Below, piece after piece: positions 8,797 through 18,269 of a stretch of 64,000 nt of DNA. Each line of letters begins with the position of its first letter. Position 1 is the stretch's first letter. Made by a program: the position numbers and the translations under genes. This stretch comes from Shewanella amazonensis SB2B (GTDB lineage: Bacteria > Pseudomonadota > Gammaproteobacteria > Enterobacterales > Shewanellaceae). Where the stretch lies: contig NC_008700.1 in the NCBI RefSeq assembly GCF_000015245.1, positions 1,432,001 to 1,496,000 of the forward strand. The letters run 5' to 3'. The notes under the pieces are model-generated. The model saw only the letters and a program-made list of their open reading frames with translations, was not told the DNA's origin and searched no databases.

Positions 8797-11505
8797 ATGA
8801 AATTTAAAAATTTCAAAGAGTTGTCTGTCAGTTTTGTGGCCTGCGCCTTACTGGCAGCCTGCGGCTCTGATGACCCCGATGAAATGCCAACGGTAACTGT
8901 TGCGAGTTCTGTGGCGCTGAAAGAAAACCGAAGCGTCGATATTATTTCGGTCGGTAAGGACGATGGTAGCTCGCTCAGCTATCAATGGACTCAGGAATCT
9001 GGTCCCACATTAACGCTGGCCAACATCACCAGTGCCATCGTTGGTGTAACCGCGCCAAACGTTGATGCAGATGGGACTGCAGTGCTTAGGGTCACAGTGA
9101 CAGACAGCGCCAATCAAACAGCCAGTGCCACCGTTTCGGTGCTGGTGGCCAACAATCAGTTGCCCACGGTTACTGCCGCCTTTGAAGGTGCAGTTGAAAA
9201 GTCGGCTGTGACCCTGACCGCCTCGGCAACAGATCCGGATGGCAGTATCAGCTCATATCTTTGGACTCAAACCTCTGGCGCCCCGGTAATCCTGACCGGT
9301 GAAACCACGGCTTCCTTGAGTTTTACGGCGCCAAGTGTTTCGGCTGATACCGATCTGGGCTTCAGTTTGATGGTTACTGACGATGATGATGAATCTGCTT
9401 CGGTAGTCGGAACTGTTACCGTGACCCCGGTCATGGTGACTTATACCGTCACAGGGAATGTCGCTGACGCAGCCTTTGCCGGCTCTGAAGTCAGCGGCAC
9501 TTTGGCTGGCACCAGTTTCAGCACCACAACTGACAGCAATGGTGCTTTTACCTTGCCACTTAAAGCCGACGATGATGAAACCAATCTGTTTACCAATCTC
9601 ATGGTGAAGTCGTCCGGCACTGCAGGTTTGGAGTATTACAAGTTTGTTCCCCAACTGACAGCGGATCCGGTGCAGGCTGCTGTGGCAGGCAAGGTGAGCT
9701 CCAGAACGCAGGTTTCGCCACCTGCTGCCAAGGCTGATACTCTGGCCGATGAGGGCGCTAACGCTGTGTCTATCAATGCGGTCTCAACCGCCTTGTATTC
9801 GCTGATAGTCTCAGCCAACAATGGTGAGGTTCCGGCTGATTTAGATCAATTCACCTTTGTTGAAAAATCAGTCAGTCCGGATGAGTTGATAGAGGCCGCC
9901 GCTGTGGTGAAACTGCTTACTCAAGGGGGGGCCTTTGCCTTGCCGGAGGGGGTCAGTAATGTGCTGGAGCTGCTGACCAATACGGAAGCATACAACAGCT
10001 ACGTGACAGCGGCCGAAAACGCCACTCCCGGTATTATCAGTGCTACCGTGAATGACATTATTGCCGATCCTGAACTCACTCCCCCCGTTTCTGCTGATAG
10101 CCTGGCAAAAACCTACTACGAGGTGTTTCCGGCGGCTCCAGGATTCCTGTCCCGTGGTGGCGGTCGATTTGACTTTAACAGCGACGGCTCCGGGGCAGAA
10201 ACCTTTAGCAGGGGGGTGCATCAATTTACCTGGACACTGACGGATGGCACTTTAACCCTGACCTACGCAGATACCATGGGCTCTTTTTATTATCCTGCTG
10301 TAGCCGTGGGGGTTGCCGGCTTAACTCAGGCGCAGGTTGACCAGCTGAATGCGGCGGGTGTGAATCAGGTTGAGGTGCAGAGCAAACCACAAAGTACAAC
10401 AATGAAACGGGTCATTGAAGGTGAGAAAACCGATACTTTTCGGATTGTTACAACTGTCAAGGAAACCATGACACCGGTAGTATTGACTGGCGGCACTACA
10501 ATCACAACAGATGGTAAATTGGAGCAGCAAACCAGCGACCAACTGATGCGAAATGGTGACAAGTTGGTGGATTTCAAGTTGACGGCAGACGATGTGGTAA
10601 GCGACTGGATTTTGGAACACTACTATTACTTCGGCGATCCAGATTATGGCTATTCGGACATGTTTGCCGATCTATTTGAGGTCAGTGCAGACGGTACCGG
10701 TGTCGCCCGCGTTCTGGAACAAAGTTTTACCTGGGTCATTGATGACAAGGGAACCTTTGTTGCCACATTTGAAGATGGCAGCAGTGTGCATATCACTAAG
10801 CTTGATCAGTCAGGCAGCGATATACAGGTGTTCAGTGAATCTTACGATGCCGAGGGCAACTTGCTTGCCGCCGATACCGATTATGCATTGGAGCTTGAGA
10901 ATGGTGTGATTGGCACCTTTGACTTAACCAATTCAGAAGGCAAGTACTGGAATACCACCATTAATCAATGGCGTAAATCGGCCTGGGACAACGGCAATTT
11001 GTTGTGGGATGACGGTTTCGCCTATTTTGGTTGGCAGTTTAATGCCAATGGCGAAGGTTATCAGTTGGGCAGTTTCCAATCCTCACCACCTGATTTTGCC
11101 CCCCTATTTAACACCCCAATCAACTGGATGGTTGATACCGAATCGGATGATGTGGCATTCCAGTCGATTTACCGTTGGAAGTGTGGTGATGTGACCACCG
11201 AAGCATGCGCTCGCCGTGATTGGTATGTGCTTAAAGAGTTGGAGTTTGGTGTCGTGGGTCCACGTATTTATGTATTTGAATTTGAAGAGCGCAGAATTGA
11301 TAGCCAGTCGCCTTGGTATGTTGCCAGAGGTTTGGGCCCCAGACTCAATATTTATGAAGAAATAGCCTTTGATTACTGGAACCAAACCGCAGTACCAGCT
11401 GCTTTCAGTCGTGGTATGCAGGCCAGCCGGCCTTACGGTGCAGGGGGCACTGGCGTTGCCCGTTTGGTGTTGGAGCCAAGTCAAACCCCTGCAGTCGGAT
11501 TTTAG
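8797..11505 (+). CDS. Large lipoprotein with PKD/Ig-like repeats, function unknown
   Basis: A 902-residue predicted lipoprotein; the signal peptide ends in LLAACGS with the lipid-accepting Cys at about 22. Residues about 30-115 and 120-205 form two PKD/cadherin-like beta domains that share the motif YQWTQESG / YLWTQTSG and end in a VTVTDS / LMVTDD strand. A carboxypeptidase-regulatory-like segment (YTVTGNVADA onward) follows. The remaining 650 residues are not recognised; they are rich in Asp, Thr, Trp and Tyr and look like an extracellular beta-rich surface module. The ATG at 8797 follows AAGGAG. An in-frame GTG six bases upstream is a less likely start. It is monocistronic, with 290 bp before its start and a terminator downstream. 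A role at the cell surface, perhaps glycan or protein binding, is only inferred. Confidence 0.8.
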   Translation: MKFKNFKELSVSFVACALLAACGSDDPDEMPTVTVASSVALKENRSVDIISVGKDDGSSLSYQWTQESGPTLTLANITSAIVGVTAPNVDADGTAVLRVTVTDSANQTASATVSVLVANNQLPTVTAAFEGAVEKSAVTLTASATDPDGSISSYLWTQTSGAPVILTGETTASLSFTAPSVSADTDLGFSLMVTDDDDESASVVGTVTVTPVMVTYTVTGNVADAAFAGSEVSGTLAGTSFSTTTDSNGAFTLPLKADDDETNLFTNLMVKSSGTAGLEYYKFVPQLTADPVQAAVAGKVSSRTQVSPPAAKADTLADEGANAVSINAVSTALYSLIVSANNGEVPADLDQFTFVEKSVSPDELIEAAAVVKLLTQGGAFALPEGVSNVLELLTNTEAYNSYVTAAENATPGIISATVNDIIADPELTPPVSADSLAKTYYEVFPAAPGFLSRGGGRFDFNSDGSGAETFSRGVHQFTWTLTDGTLTLTYADTMGSFYYPAVAVGVAGLTQAQVDQLNAAGVNQVEVQSKPQSTTMKRVIEGEKTDTFRIVTTVKETMTPVVLTGGTTITTDGKLEQQTSDQLMRNGDKLVDFKLTADDVVSDWILEHYYYFGDPDYGYSDMFADLFEVSADGTGVARVLEQSFTWVIDDKGTFVATFEDGSSVHITKLDQSGSDIQVFSESYDAEGNLLAADTDYALELENGVIGTFDLTNSEGKYWNTTINQWRKSAWDNGNLLWDDGFAYFGWQFNANGEGYQLGSFQSSPPDFAPLFNTPINWMVDTESDDVAFQSIYRWKCGDVTTEACARRDWYVLKELEFGVVGPRIYVFEFEERRIDSQSPWYVARGLGPRLNIYEEIAFDYWNQTAVPAAFSRGMQASRPYGAGGTGVARLVLEPSQTPAVGF

Positions 11506-11615
11506 TTTTTTGGTGCTCGGGCAGCTCGTATAGAGTTGCCACATAGCTATTTGAGGCGTGCTCGGTTACTGAGCAGGCAAACGCCTGAAGATGAATAGTT
11601 CGCGATGTGTCGATA

Positions 11616-11649
11616 GAGAAGGCCAGCAATTCAGCTGGCCTTCTTTTTT
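11616..11649 (+). terminator. Intrinsic terminator after the PKD lipoprotein
   Basis: A long perfect stem AGAAGGCCAGC / GCTGGCCTTCT with a 6-base loop is followed by a T-run. The 290 bp gap 11506-11796 holds nothing else recognisable apart from the upstream region of the next gene. Confidence 0.9.
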
Positions 11650-11796
11650 GGAGCATTGCACGGAGGGTAATAATTTGGCGCTGGTCAGCCCGTTTGATGC
11701 GTGCCTTGTATCCGCCGTTTTTGCATCCGGGAAACTGCAATAAGTCTTTTTGGCTTGTTATAATACCCCTCATCATTTTTCAGACCCTCGCCAATC

Positions 11797-13113
11797 ATGT
11801 CTGCACCTGCTTTGTCCCGTGCGCCGTTGCCGCAAAACGCCCCGTCATCGGGCGCCGAGCATGAACTTCAGCTGCCGCAAGTCATGTCGACACTTGCCGC
11901 GCTGGCTTGTGTATTGCAGCAAGGGGCAGCGCTTTGGGATTTTCGGCCTTTTGACCGCCAGGATAACCCTTGGCGGCTAAGCTTTCCCAATCTCTGGCAA
12001 GCAATTGAGACGCTTAATGATGATTGCCTTGACGCGTTGGATCTGGTGCAGGCGGAACTCTGTCATAGCCTTTGGCCAGCGCTGTGCCAAGACCTAAAGG
12101 TAAACGGACTCAAGGTGTGGGATCAGTCGCTTTTTTTATGGCAATTACCGCACCACTCGCAGGCAAGTCAAACCCTGGAGGCGCTGCCGGAACATGATCT
12201 CAGCCGTTTTTCCGCCGGGATCAAAGGCCGCAAATGGCAACAGATAAGCCGCTTTGCCAATATCGTCAGCCTGCCACCTGCCCCGTATCCCTATCTGGAG
12301 TGGTGCGCCGGTAAAGGCCATCTTGGGAGACTCGTTGGGGCGGTAAGCCACAAGCCTGTGCTGAGCCTCGAGTGGCAGCAACAGCTGTGCATTGACGGAG
12401 AAAAGGAGGCGCAAAAGCGGGGTGTCAACCAACGCTTTGTCTGTGCCGATGCCTTTTCAGACGAGGCAGAGTTACTCCAGCGTGAGCAGCATGCACTTGC
12501 GCTCCACGCCTGCGGTGAGCTGCATCTGGTGCTGCTAAGGCGCGCCGCCGCAGCCCAAACCCGCGCCATCAGCCTGTCGCCCTGTTGTTACCACCTTATT
12601 CAAGGGGAGCAATACGTGGGGCTCAGCGCCAGCGCCAGAGCCACAGGACTGGTGCTCGATAAGCATGGCCTGCAGCTCCCCCTCAATCACTCGGTCGTTG
12701 CCAGTGCAAAAGAAAAGCAGGACCGCCTGAAGGAAGTTCAGTGGCGCCTGGGGTTCGACTGCCTGCAGCGCCATTTGCGCCGGGATGACAGCTACTTACC
12801 CTTACCCTCGGTGCGCCAAAGCCAGCTCTCCGGCAGTTTTGATGCCTTTTGCCGCTGGGCCTGTGAGCTTAAAGGCCTGGTGTTGCCCGCGGATTTTTAT
12901 GCTGATGAATGGTTGGCCAAAGGATGCCAGCGCCAGCGACTAACCCGGCGATTGGATCTGGTGGCGCACCTCTTCAGGCCTGTGATTGAACAGTATCTGC
13001 TACTGGACAGGGCCGCATTTTTGTTGGAATCGGGCTACCGTGTGAGCCTCAGTGCGTTCTGTCCCCCTGGGATGACGCCCCGTAACGCCCTGATTGACGC
13101 CCGTCGTGATTGA
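11797..13113 (+). CDS. METTL25/Methyltransf_32-like SAM-dependent methyltransferase
   Basis: A 438-residue cytoplasmic protein. The SAM-binding motif I is YLEWCAGKGHLGR at about residues 168-180. It is followed by an acidic strand end (VLSLEWQQQL), then ALHACGELH and SLSPCCYH, the combination seen in the Methyltransf_32 group (eukaryotic METTL25/RRNAD1 relatives). The N-terminal 160 residues are a helical region without a known domain. The substrate is unknown; RNA or protein methylation are both possible. The start is uncertain because no good ribosome-binding site precedes the ATG at 11797, and an in-frame ATG at 11884 is an alternative. It stands alone between the PKD lipoprotein and the ole operon. 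Confidence 0.75.
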   Translation: MSAPALSRAPLPQNAPSSGAEHELQLPQVMSTLAALACVLQQGAALWDFRPFDRQDNPWRLSFPNLWQAIETLNDDCLDALDLVQAELCHSLWPALCQDLKVNGLKVWDQSLFLWQLPHHSQASQTLEALPEHDLSRFSAGIKGRKWQQISRFANIVSLPPAPYPYLEWCAGKGHLGRLVGAVSHKPVLSLEWQQQLCIDGEKEAQKRGVNQRFVCADAFSDEAELLQREQHALALHACGELHLVLLRRAAAAQTRAISLSPCCYHLIQGEQYVGLSASARATGLVLDKHGLQLPLNHSVVASAKEKQDRLKEVQWRLGFDCLQRHLRRDDSYLPLPSVRQSQLSGSFDAFCRWACELKGLVLPADFYADEWLAKGCQRQRLTRRLDLVAHLFRPVIEQYLLLDRAAFLLESGYRVSLSAFCPPGMTPRNALIDARRD

Positions 13114-13416
13114 AATAGCGTCACGAAACCGCTTTTATTGGCATTCACCTCTTTCGTTTGCCGTGCCCTTTATCCCCGATTGAAAAGGGACGAAAAGCCA
13201 CGGCGTTCTCAGGCTGGTTTCAGTCAGGGCTGTTTGAATAGGGGCTTTATTAAGACTCAAACCCCTGGTCAAGGGGTCGGATGAGCCGGCTTCGAGGGGC
13301 TAAACTTGAGTATTTTGGTTGGCGACAGCGGCATTTCTCTGGATAATGGCCCTCTAATATCGGGCCTTAACGGCATTCGGCCGGGCGTGCTTTGCATCCT
13401 AGATAACAAGAACTGA
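13114..13416. other. Intergenic region before oleA
   Basis: This 303 bp region contains no open frame of note. A short inverted repeat ACCCCT-N5-AGGGGT lies at 13261-13277. The oleA promoter is expected here, but I cannot point to clear -35/-10 boxes, and the site before the oleA ATG is a weak ribosome-binding sequence. Confidence 0.35.
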
Positions 13417-14466
13417 ATGAAATATTCCCGCGTTTTTATCAACAGCATGGCCTATGAGTTGGCCCCTGTTGTGGTATCAAGCTCAGAGCTTGAACAACGT
13501 CTTGCTCCCCTGTATCAGAAGTTTCGTATACCCATGGGACAATTGGCTGCTCTTACGGGGATCCGTGAGCGCCGTTGGTGGCCTCTGGGGCATCAGCTGT
13601 CCGATGGCGCCATTGCTGCTGCCAAGAAGGCACTGAATGAAACAGGCCTGAAGGCGACCGATTTGGGCGCCGTGGTGTATACCGGGGTGTGCCGTGACCA
13701 GCATGAACCTGCCACGGCGTGCCGCATCGCAGCATCGCTGGGTGTGGGCCGTGACAGTGCTATCTACGACATTTCCAATGCCTGCCTGGGTGTACTCTCG
13801 GGCATTCTGGACATAGCCAATCGCATTGAGCTTGGCCAAATTCGAGCCGGACTCGTTGTGTCCTGTGAATCGGCCCGCGACATTGTGGATGCCACCATTG
13901 AGCGGATGCTCGAAGAACCCACTATGCAGAATTTTGCCCAGTCGCTGGCGACCCTGACCGGTGGCTCCGGTGCGGTTGCCGTATTGCTGACAGACGGCAG
14001 CTTCAACCTTGCTACCGAGCGAAACCATCAATTGCTGGGTGCCAGTCAATTGGCCGCCCCTGAGCACTATCAGCTGTGCCAGTGGGGCCTGCAGGAAGCC
14101 GGACATCGCCTGTACCGTGAATTTATGCGTACAGACGCTGTGGCACTGCTCAAAGAAGGGGTAGAGCTTGCCAAACAAACCTGGCAACACTTCCTTGGAC
14201 AGCGTGAATGGCTGGCAAGTCAGGTGGACAAGGTGATTTGTCATCAGGTGGGCGCAGCCAATCGAAAACAAGTGCTCTCGGCACTGCAAATTCCTGAAGA
14301 AAAAGAATTTCCCACTTTTGCCGAGCTTGGCAATATGGGCACAGTGTCTTTGCCGGTATCGGCGGCCATTGCCCACGACCAGGGTTTTTTACGTCCGGGG
14401 GATCAGGTCAGCTTCCTCGGCATAGGTTCGGGGCTGAACTGCATGATGTTGGGGCTTCGCTGGTAA
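13417..14466 (+). CDS. oleA: OleA, acyl-CoA head-to-head condensing enzyme (thiolase superfamily)
   Basis: A 349-residue thiolase-fold enzyme that performs a non-decarboxylative Claisen condensation of two fatty acyl-CoAs to a beta-keto acid, the first step of long-chain olefin synthesis. The catalytic Cys is C123 in SNACLGV. H276 (ICHQVGAANR) and N306 (ELGNMGT) complete the thiolase triad. E97 in RDQHEPAT matches the glutamate that in characterised OleA reaches across the dimer as catalytic base. The family was characterised in Xanthomonas and Shewanella. It is the first gene of oleABCD; its TAA stop overlaps the oleB ATG in TAATG. In Shewanella the operon makes a C31 nonaene from polyunsaturated acyl chains; that product is inferred here, not seen. 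Confidence 0.93.
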   Translation: MKYSRVFINSMAYELAPVVVSSSELEQRLAPLYQKFRIPMGQLAALTGIRERRWWPLGHQLSDGAIAAAKKALNETGLKATDLGAVVYTGVCRDQHEPATACRIAASLGVGRDSAIYDISNACLGVLSGILDIANRIELGQIRAGLVVSCESARDIVDATIERMLEEPTMQNFAQSLATLTGGSGAVAVLLTDGSFNLATERNHQLLGASQLAAPEHYQLCQWGLQEAGHRLYREFMRTDAVALLKEGVELAKQTWQHFLGQREWLASQVDKVICHQVGAANRKQVLSALQIPEEKEFPTFAELGNMGTVSLPVSAAIAHDQGFLRPGDQVSFLGIGSGLNCMMLGLRW

Positions 14467-15398
14467 TGGATAATCATAAAATGCTGGATAGCCTGCTGCC
14501 TTTCAAACGCCGTTTTTTCAATCACGGCGGCCATAATATTCACTTTATCGATGAGGGACCAGAGGGCGACGTGGCACCGAAAGGCACTGTTGTTATGGTG
14601 CACGGTAACCCGAGCTGGACCCTGTATTACCGTAATCTGATTCGCGCCCTGAAAGGCGAGTATCGCTGCATTGCCATGGATAACGTAGGTTGCGGTTTGT
14701 CGGATAAACCCGATGACAGCCGTTACCATTACACCCTGACAAGCCGGATAGGCGATCTCGAAGCCTTGCTCGCTTCGCTCAATGTGACAGAAAAAGTCAC
14801 CCTGGTGGTACACGACTGGGGTGGCATGATTGGCATGGGCTGGGCGACCAAATATCCAGATGCCATTGAAAGACTGGTCATTTTGAACACAGCGGCATTC
14901 CACTTGCCTGCCACTAAACCCTTGCCATTGCGGCTTAAAATCTGCCGTGACACCTGGCTCGGTACCTTGCTGGTGCGTGGCTTTAATGCCTTTGCCGGTC
15001 TTGCCTCTGTGATTGGCTGCAAGCGCAATCCTATGAATGCAGAGATGCGACGTGCCTACGTTGCCCCCTTTAACAGCTGGGCCAATCGTATTTCTACCCT
15101 GCGTTTTGTGCAGGATATCCCCTTGAAGCCCGGCGATACCGCCTGGGATGAAGTGAGCCGGATTGAGCAGAGTCTGGCGCAATTTACCCGTGTGCCCACT
15201 CTCATCTGCTGGGGACTCAAAGACTTTGTGTTTGACCGGCATTTCCTCACCGTATGGCAAGAAAAGTTGCCCCAGGCCGAGGTGCACGCCTTCGAAGACT
15301 GTGGTCACTACATCCTTGAGGATGCCAGCGACGAAGTGATAGCCCACATTGAGCGTTTTGTGGCGGCCTCTGCGCCTGCCGAGGCCCTTGCGTCATGA
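14466..15398 (+). CDS. oleB: OleB, beta-lactone decarboxylase (alpha/beta hydrolase)
   Basis: A 310-residue alpha/beta hydrolase of the haloalkane dehalogenase-like group. The nucleophile is D117 in VVHDWGGMIG, where serine hydrolases would have Ser. The oxyanion-hole motif HGNPSW is at 46-51, and the catalytic His lies in CGHYILED near residue 281. Family work shows that OleB removes CO2 from the beta-lactone made by OleC to give a cis-olefin. The gene begins inside the oleA stop (TAATG) and ends inside the oleC start (ATGA), implying translational coupling. It is a separate gene here and not fused to oleC as in some actinobacteria. Confidence 0.92.
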   Translation: MDNHKMLDSLLPFKRRFFNHGGHNIHFIDEGPEGDVAPKGTVVMVHGNPSWTLYYRNLIRALKGEYRCIAMDNVGCGLSDKPDDSRYHYTLTSRIGDLEALLASLNVTEKVTLVVHDWGGMIGMGWATKYPDAIERLVILNTAAFHLPATKPLPLRLKICRDTWLGTLLVRGFNAFAGLASVIGCKRNPMNAEMRRAYVAPFNSWANRISTLRFVQDIPLKPGDTAWDEVSRIEQSLAQFTRVPTLICWGLKDFVFDRHFLTVWQEKLPQAEVHAFEDCGHYILEDASDEVIAHIERFVAASAPAEALAS

Positions 15399-17089
15399 AT
15401 GCCAACCTGTGCCGTCATTTGGTTTCGGCCGCACAGGCTCAGCCCCAGGGCTTGGCGGTGGCGGTACAAAGGCACAGATTCGGCAAGCCGCCGCGGGGAA
15501 TTGGTGAGCTTTGCTATGATGAGCTGACCCTGAGTGAGCTGAATCGTCGCAGTGATGCCATTGCCCATGGCCTCAATGCCATAGGTCTCAATGCCGGTGA
15601 CAAAGCCGTGCTTATGGTGACACCCGGGCTGGATTTTTTTGCTCTGACATTTGCGCTTTTTAAAGCCGGGATCATTCCCGTGATGGTCGACCCCGGCATG
15701 GGCATCAAAAACCTTGGCCAGTGTTTCGATGAAGCAGCGCCCGATGCCTTTATCGGTATTCCCAAAGCCCATGTGGCGAGGATGCTGTTTTCCTGGGGTA
15801 AAAAAACCGTCACTCAGTTGGTGACGGTTGGTCGGGGGCTCAAACTCTGGGGTGGCAATACTCTGGTGCAGATTGAAAAGCACGGTCAGGATATGGGGCC
15901 CTATCCCATGACCTTGCTCGATGAGCAGGCCCTTTGCGCCATCCTTTTCACCAGTGGCAGCACAGGCGTACCCAAGGGAGTTGAATACAGCCATCAGATG
16001 TTTGAGGCGCAAATTCAGGCGCTCAAACAGGATTATGGCATCCGCCACGGTGAGCGGGACTTATCGACTTTTCCGCTGTTTGCCCTCTTTGGTCCGGCAT
16101 TGGGAATGGCCTCCATCGTGCCCTGTATGGATGCCAGTCGCCCCATCAAGGCCAAACCCGAATACCTGTTCAAGGCCATTGCCGACTACCAGTGCACCAA
16201 CCTGTTTTTGAATCCGGCACTGCTGGATAAGCTTGGCCGATACGGCGAGGCGAATGCACTGACACTGAATGGCGTCAGGCGGGTTATCTCTGCCGGGGCT
16301 CCGGCATCCATTGACGCTATCAACCGCTTCCGGCAGATACTGCCGCCGGATGCGCCTGTGCTGAATTCTTACGGCGCCACTGAAGGCCTGCCCCTGTGTT
16401 TTGTTGGCAGTGATGAGCTGCTCGCGAGCGGTGAGGTGACAGCCAAAGGCGGTGGCATTCTGGTGGGTAAACCGGTGCAGGGCGTTGCGCTTGAAATCAT
16501 CGCCATCGACGAGGCGCCAATTGCCGAGTGGCAGGACGAGCTTAAACTTCAACCCTATGAAATCGGTGAAATAGTGGTAAAAGGCCCCATGGTAAGCCGC
16601 GCTTACTATCACAGAGATGAAGCCACCAGTATCGCCAAAATTGCCGATGACGGAGAGTTCTGGCATCGCATGGGTGATCTTGGGTATCTCGATGAGCTGG
16701 GCCGCCTGTGGATGTGTGGCCGTAAGGCCCATCGGGTGGATGCCACCGAAGGCGGCGCCTTCAGTAAACGCTATTTTTCCATTCCCTGTGAGCGAATTTT
16801 CAATACTCATCCGCTGGTTGCCCGCTCGGCACTGGTTGGGGTGCATCGTCATGGGGATAAGATCCCCTTGGTATGCCTTGAGCTCGAACGTTCTCAGGCC
16901 TGCAACAATGCCAGCAGCCTGTACCGAGAGCTGCGTGAAATGGCCGAGGCCCACGAAATCACTCAGGGGATAGATTTCTTCCTTATCCATGAGTCCTTCC
17001 CCATGGATGTTCGCCACAACGCCAAGATTTTCAGGGAAAAACTCGCGCTTTGGGCCGAAAAACAACTCTCTGGTGGTCTGAATAAATGA
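15395..17089 (+). CDS. oleC: OleC, beta-lactone synthetase (AMP-forming ligase family)
   Basis: A 564-residue acyl-adenylating (ANL) enzyme. The phosphate-binding motif TSGSTGVPKG lies at about residues 186-195. SYGATEGLP (motif A5) and the MGDLGYLDELGRLWMCGR segment (A7/A8 hinge) follow. OleC activates the beta-hydroxy acid produced by OleD with ATP and closes it to a beta-lactone, the step before OleB. The length and position between oleB and oleD identify it among ANL enzymes, which are otherwise hard to assign. It overlaps both neighbours by four bases (ATGA). Confidence 0.92.
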   Translation: MNANLCRHLVSAAQAQPQGLAVAVQRHRFGKPPRGIGELCYDELTLSELNRRSDAIAHGLNAIGLNAGDKAVLMVTPGLDFFALTFALFKAGIIPVMVDPGMGIKNLGQCFDEAAPDAFIGIPKAHVARMLFSWGKKTVTQLVTVGRGLKLWGGNTLVQIEKHGQDMGPYPMTLLDEQALCAILFTSGSTGVPKGVEYSHQMFEAQIQALKQDYGIRHGERDLSTFPLFALFGPALGMASIVPCMDASRPIKAKPEYLFKAIADYQCTNLFLNPALLDKLGRYGEANALTLNGVRRVISAGAPASIDAINRFRQILPPDAPVLNSYGATEGLPLCFVGSDELLASGEVTAKGGGILVGKPVQGVALEIIAIDEAPIAEWQDELKLQPYEIGEIVVKGPMVSRAYYHRDEATSIAKIADDGEFWHRMGDLGYLDELGRLWMCGRKAHRVDATEGGAFSKRYFSIPCERIFNTHPLVARSALVGVHRHGDKIPLVCLELERSQACNNASSLYRELREMAEAHEITQGIDFFLIHESFPMDVRHNAKIFREKLALWAEKQLSGGLNK

Positions 17090-18141
17090 CGCAGGCGTAT
17101 CCTTTGCATCCGGCGCAGCTGGAGGCCGCCAAACGCCTTAAGACCCACGTCAGCCGCGTACTGGTGACAGGCGCAGGGGGCTTTTTGGGGCAGGCGCTGT
17201 GTCGGCAATTGCTCAGTGCCGGCATTGAGGTTGTCGGCATTGCCCGCTCTGCCTATCCAGCCCTCGCAGCCATGGGGGTGGAGATGCACCGTGGCGACAT
17301 TATGGACCTTAAGGCTTTGTCTGCTGCGATGAACGGCTGCGAGCTGGTGTTTCATGTGGCGTCCAAGGCCGGGGTTTGGGGCAGCCGTGAAAGCTACTAT
17401 GGCCCCAATGTAACCGGGGCGGCCAATGTGCTGCAGGCAAGCCAGGATCTGGGTATCAAAGCCATTGTGTACACCAGTACTCCCAGTGTGACCTTTGATG
17501 GCAAAGATGAATCGGGTATCGATGAGTCTGCCCCTTATGCGGCGCATTTTTTGAATCATTATGGTGCATCCAAAGCGGAGGCGGAGGCCATGATGCTGCG
17601 GGCGAGCTCGCCGTCTCTGGTCATCACGGCGCTGCGGCCCCATCTTATTTGGGGACCAAAGGATCCGCATCTGGTGCCCAGAGTGCTGGAGCGTGGCCGC
17701 GCCGGTCGTCTTCGCCTCCTGGGTGCCGAAGACAAGCTGGTGGATACCATTTACGTGGACAACGCCGCCCATGCCCATGTACTGGCGGCGATTGCTTTGC
17801 TCGAAAAGCCCGGCGAGTGTGGCGGCAGGGCATTTTTCCTCAGCAACGGCGAGCCGGTCACCATGGCGTCCATGCTGTCGAAAATTCTCGCCTGCGCAGA
17901 GCTGCCGGGCGTGACCCGTCGGGTACCTGTGTGGCTTGCTTACGGTATGGGCGCGGTTTTGGAAGGAATGTATACGCTTCTTGGCAAACAGGACGAACCC
18001 CTGATGACCCGCTTTGTGGCCAGGCAGCTCTCTTGCAGCCACTACTACGATATCAGTGCCGCGCGGGAGATTTTAGACTACGAGCCGCTGATTTCTCTGG
18101 ATGAGGGGATGGCGCGGCTCAAGGCGTCACTTCAGCCGTAA
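17086..18141 (+). CDS. oleD: OleD, 2-alkyl-3-ketoacid reductase (extended SDR)
   Basis: A 351-residue NAD(P)-dependent extended short-chain dehydrogenase of the 3-beta-HSD type. The Rossmann motif TGAGGFLG is at about 28-35 and the catalytic YGASK pair is Y159/K163. It reduces the OleA beta-keto acid to the beta-hydroxy acid used by OleC. It is the last gene of the operon and starts within the oleC stop codon. An imperfect stem (AGCCCC/GGGGCT, about 18163-18193) lies after its stop, without a T-run. Confidence 0.92.
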   Translation: MTQAYPLHPAQLEAAKRLKTHVSRVLVTGAGGFLGQALCRQLLSAGIEVVGIARSAYPALAAMGVEMHRGDIMDLKALSAAMNGCELVFHVASKAGVWGSRESYYGPNVTGAANVLQASQDLGIKAIVYTSTPSVTFDGKDESGIDESAPYAAHFLNHYGASKAEAEAMMLRASSPSLVITALRPHLIWGPKDPHLVPRVLERGRAGRLRLLGAEDKLVDTIYVDNAAHAHVLAAIALLEKPGECGGRAFFLSNGEPVTMASMLSKILACAELPGVTRRVPVWLAYGMGAVLEGMYTLLGKQDEPLMTRFVARQLSCSHYYDISAAREILDYEPLISLDEGMARLKASLQP

Positions 18142-18269
18142 CACCATTAATAAGCCCCCCAAATTAGCCCCAGGACGATTTGTCTCGGGGCTGACACAGT
18201 TGCTCAAACTGACTTCAAATGTATTTTAAGCCCGGTAAGGCGCAAATCCGGCTTATGCCAGCCCCATCT

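Noticed and set aside
13483..14376. 297-codon minus-strand open frame opposite oleA
   Set aside because: Antisense to oleA, which carries the complete catalytic set.
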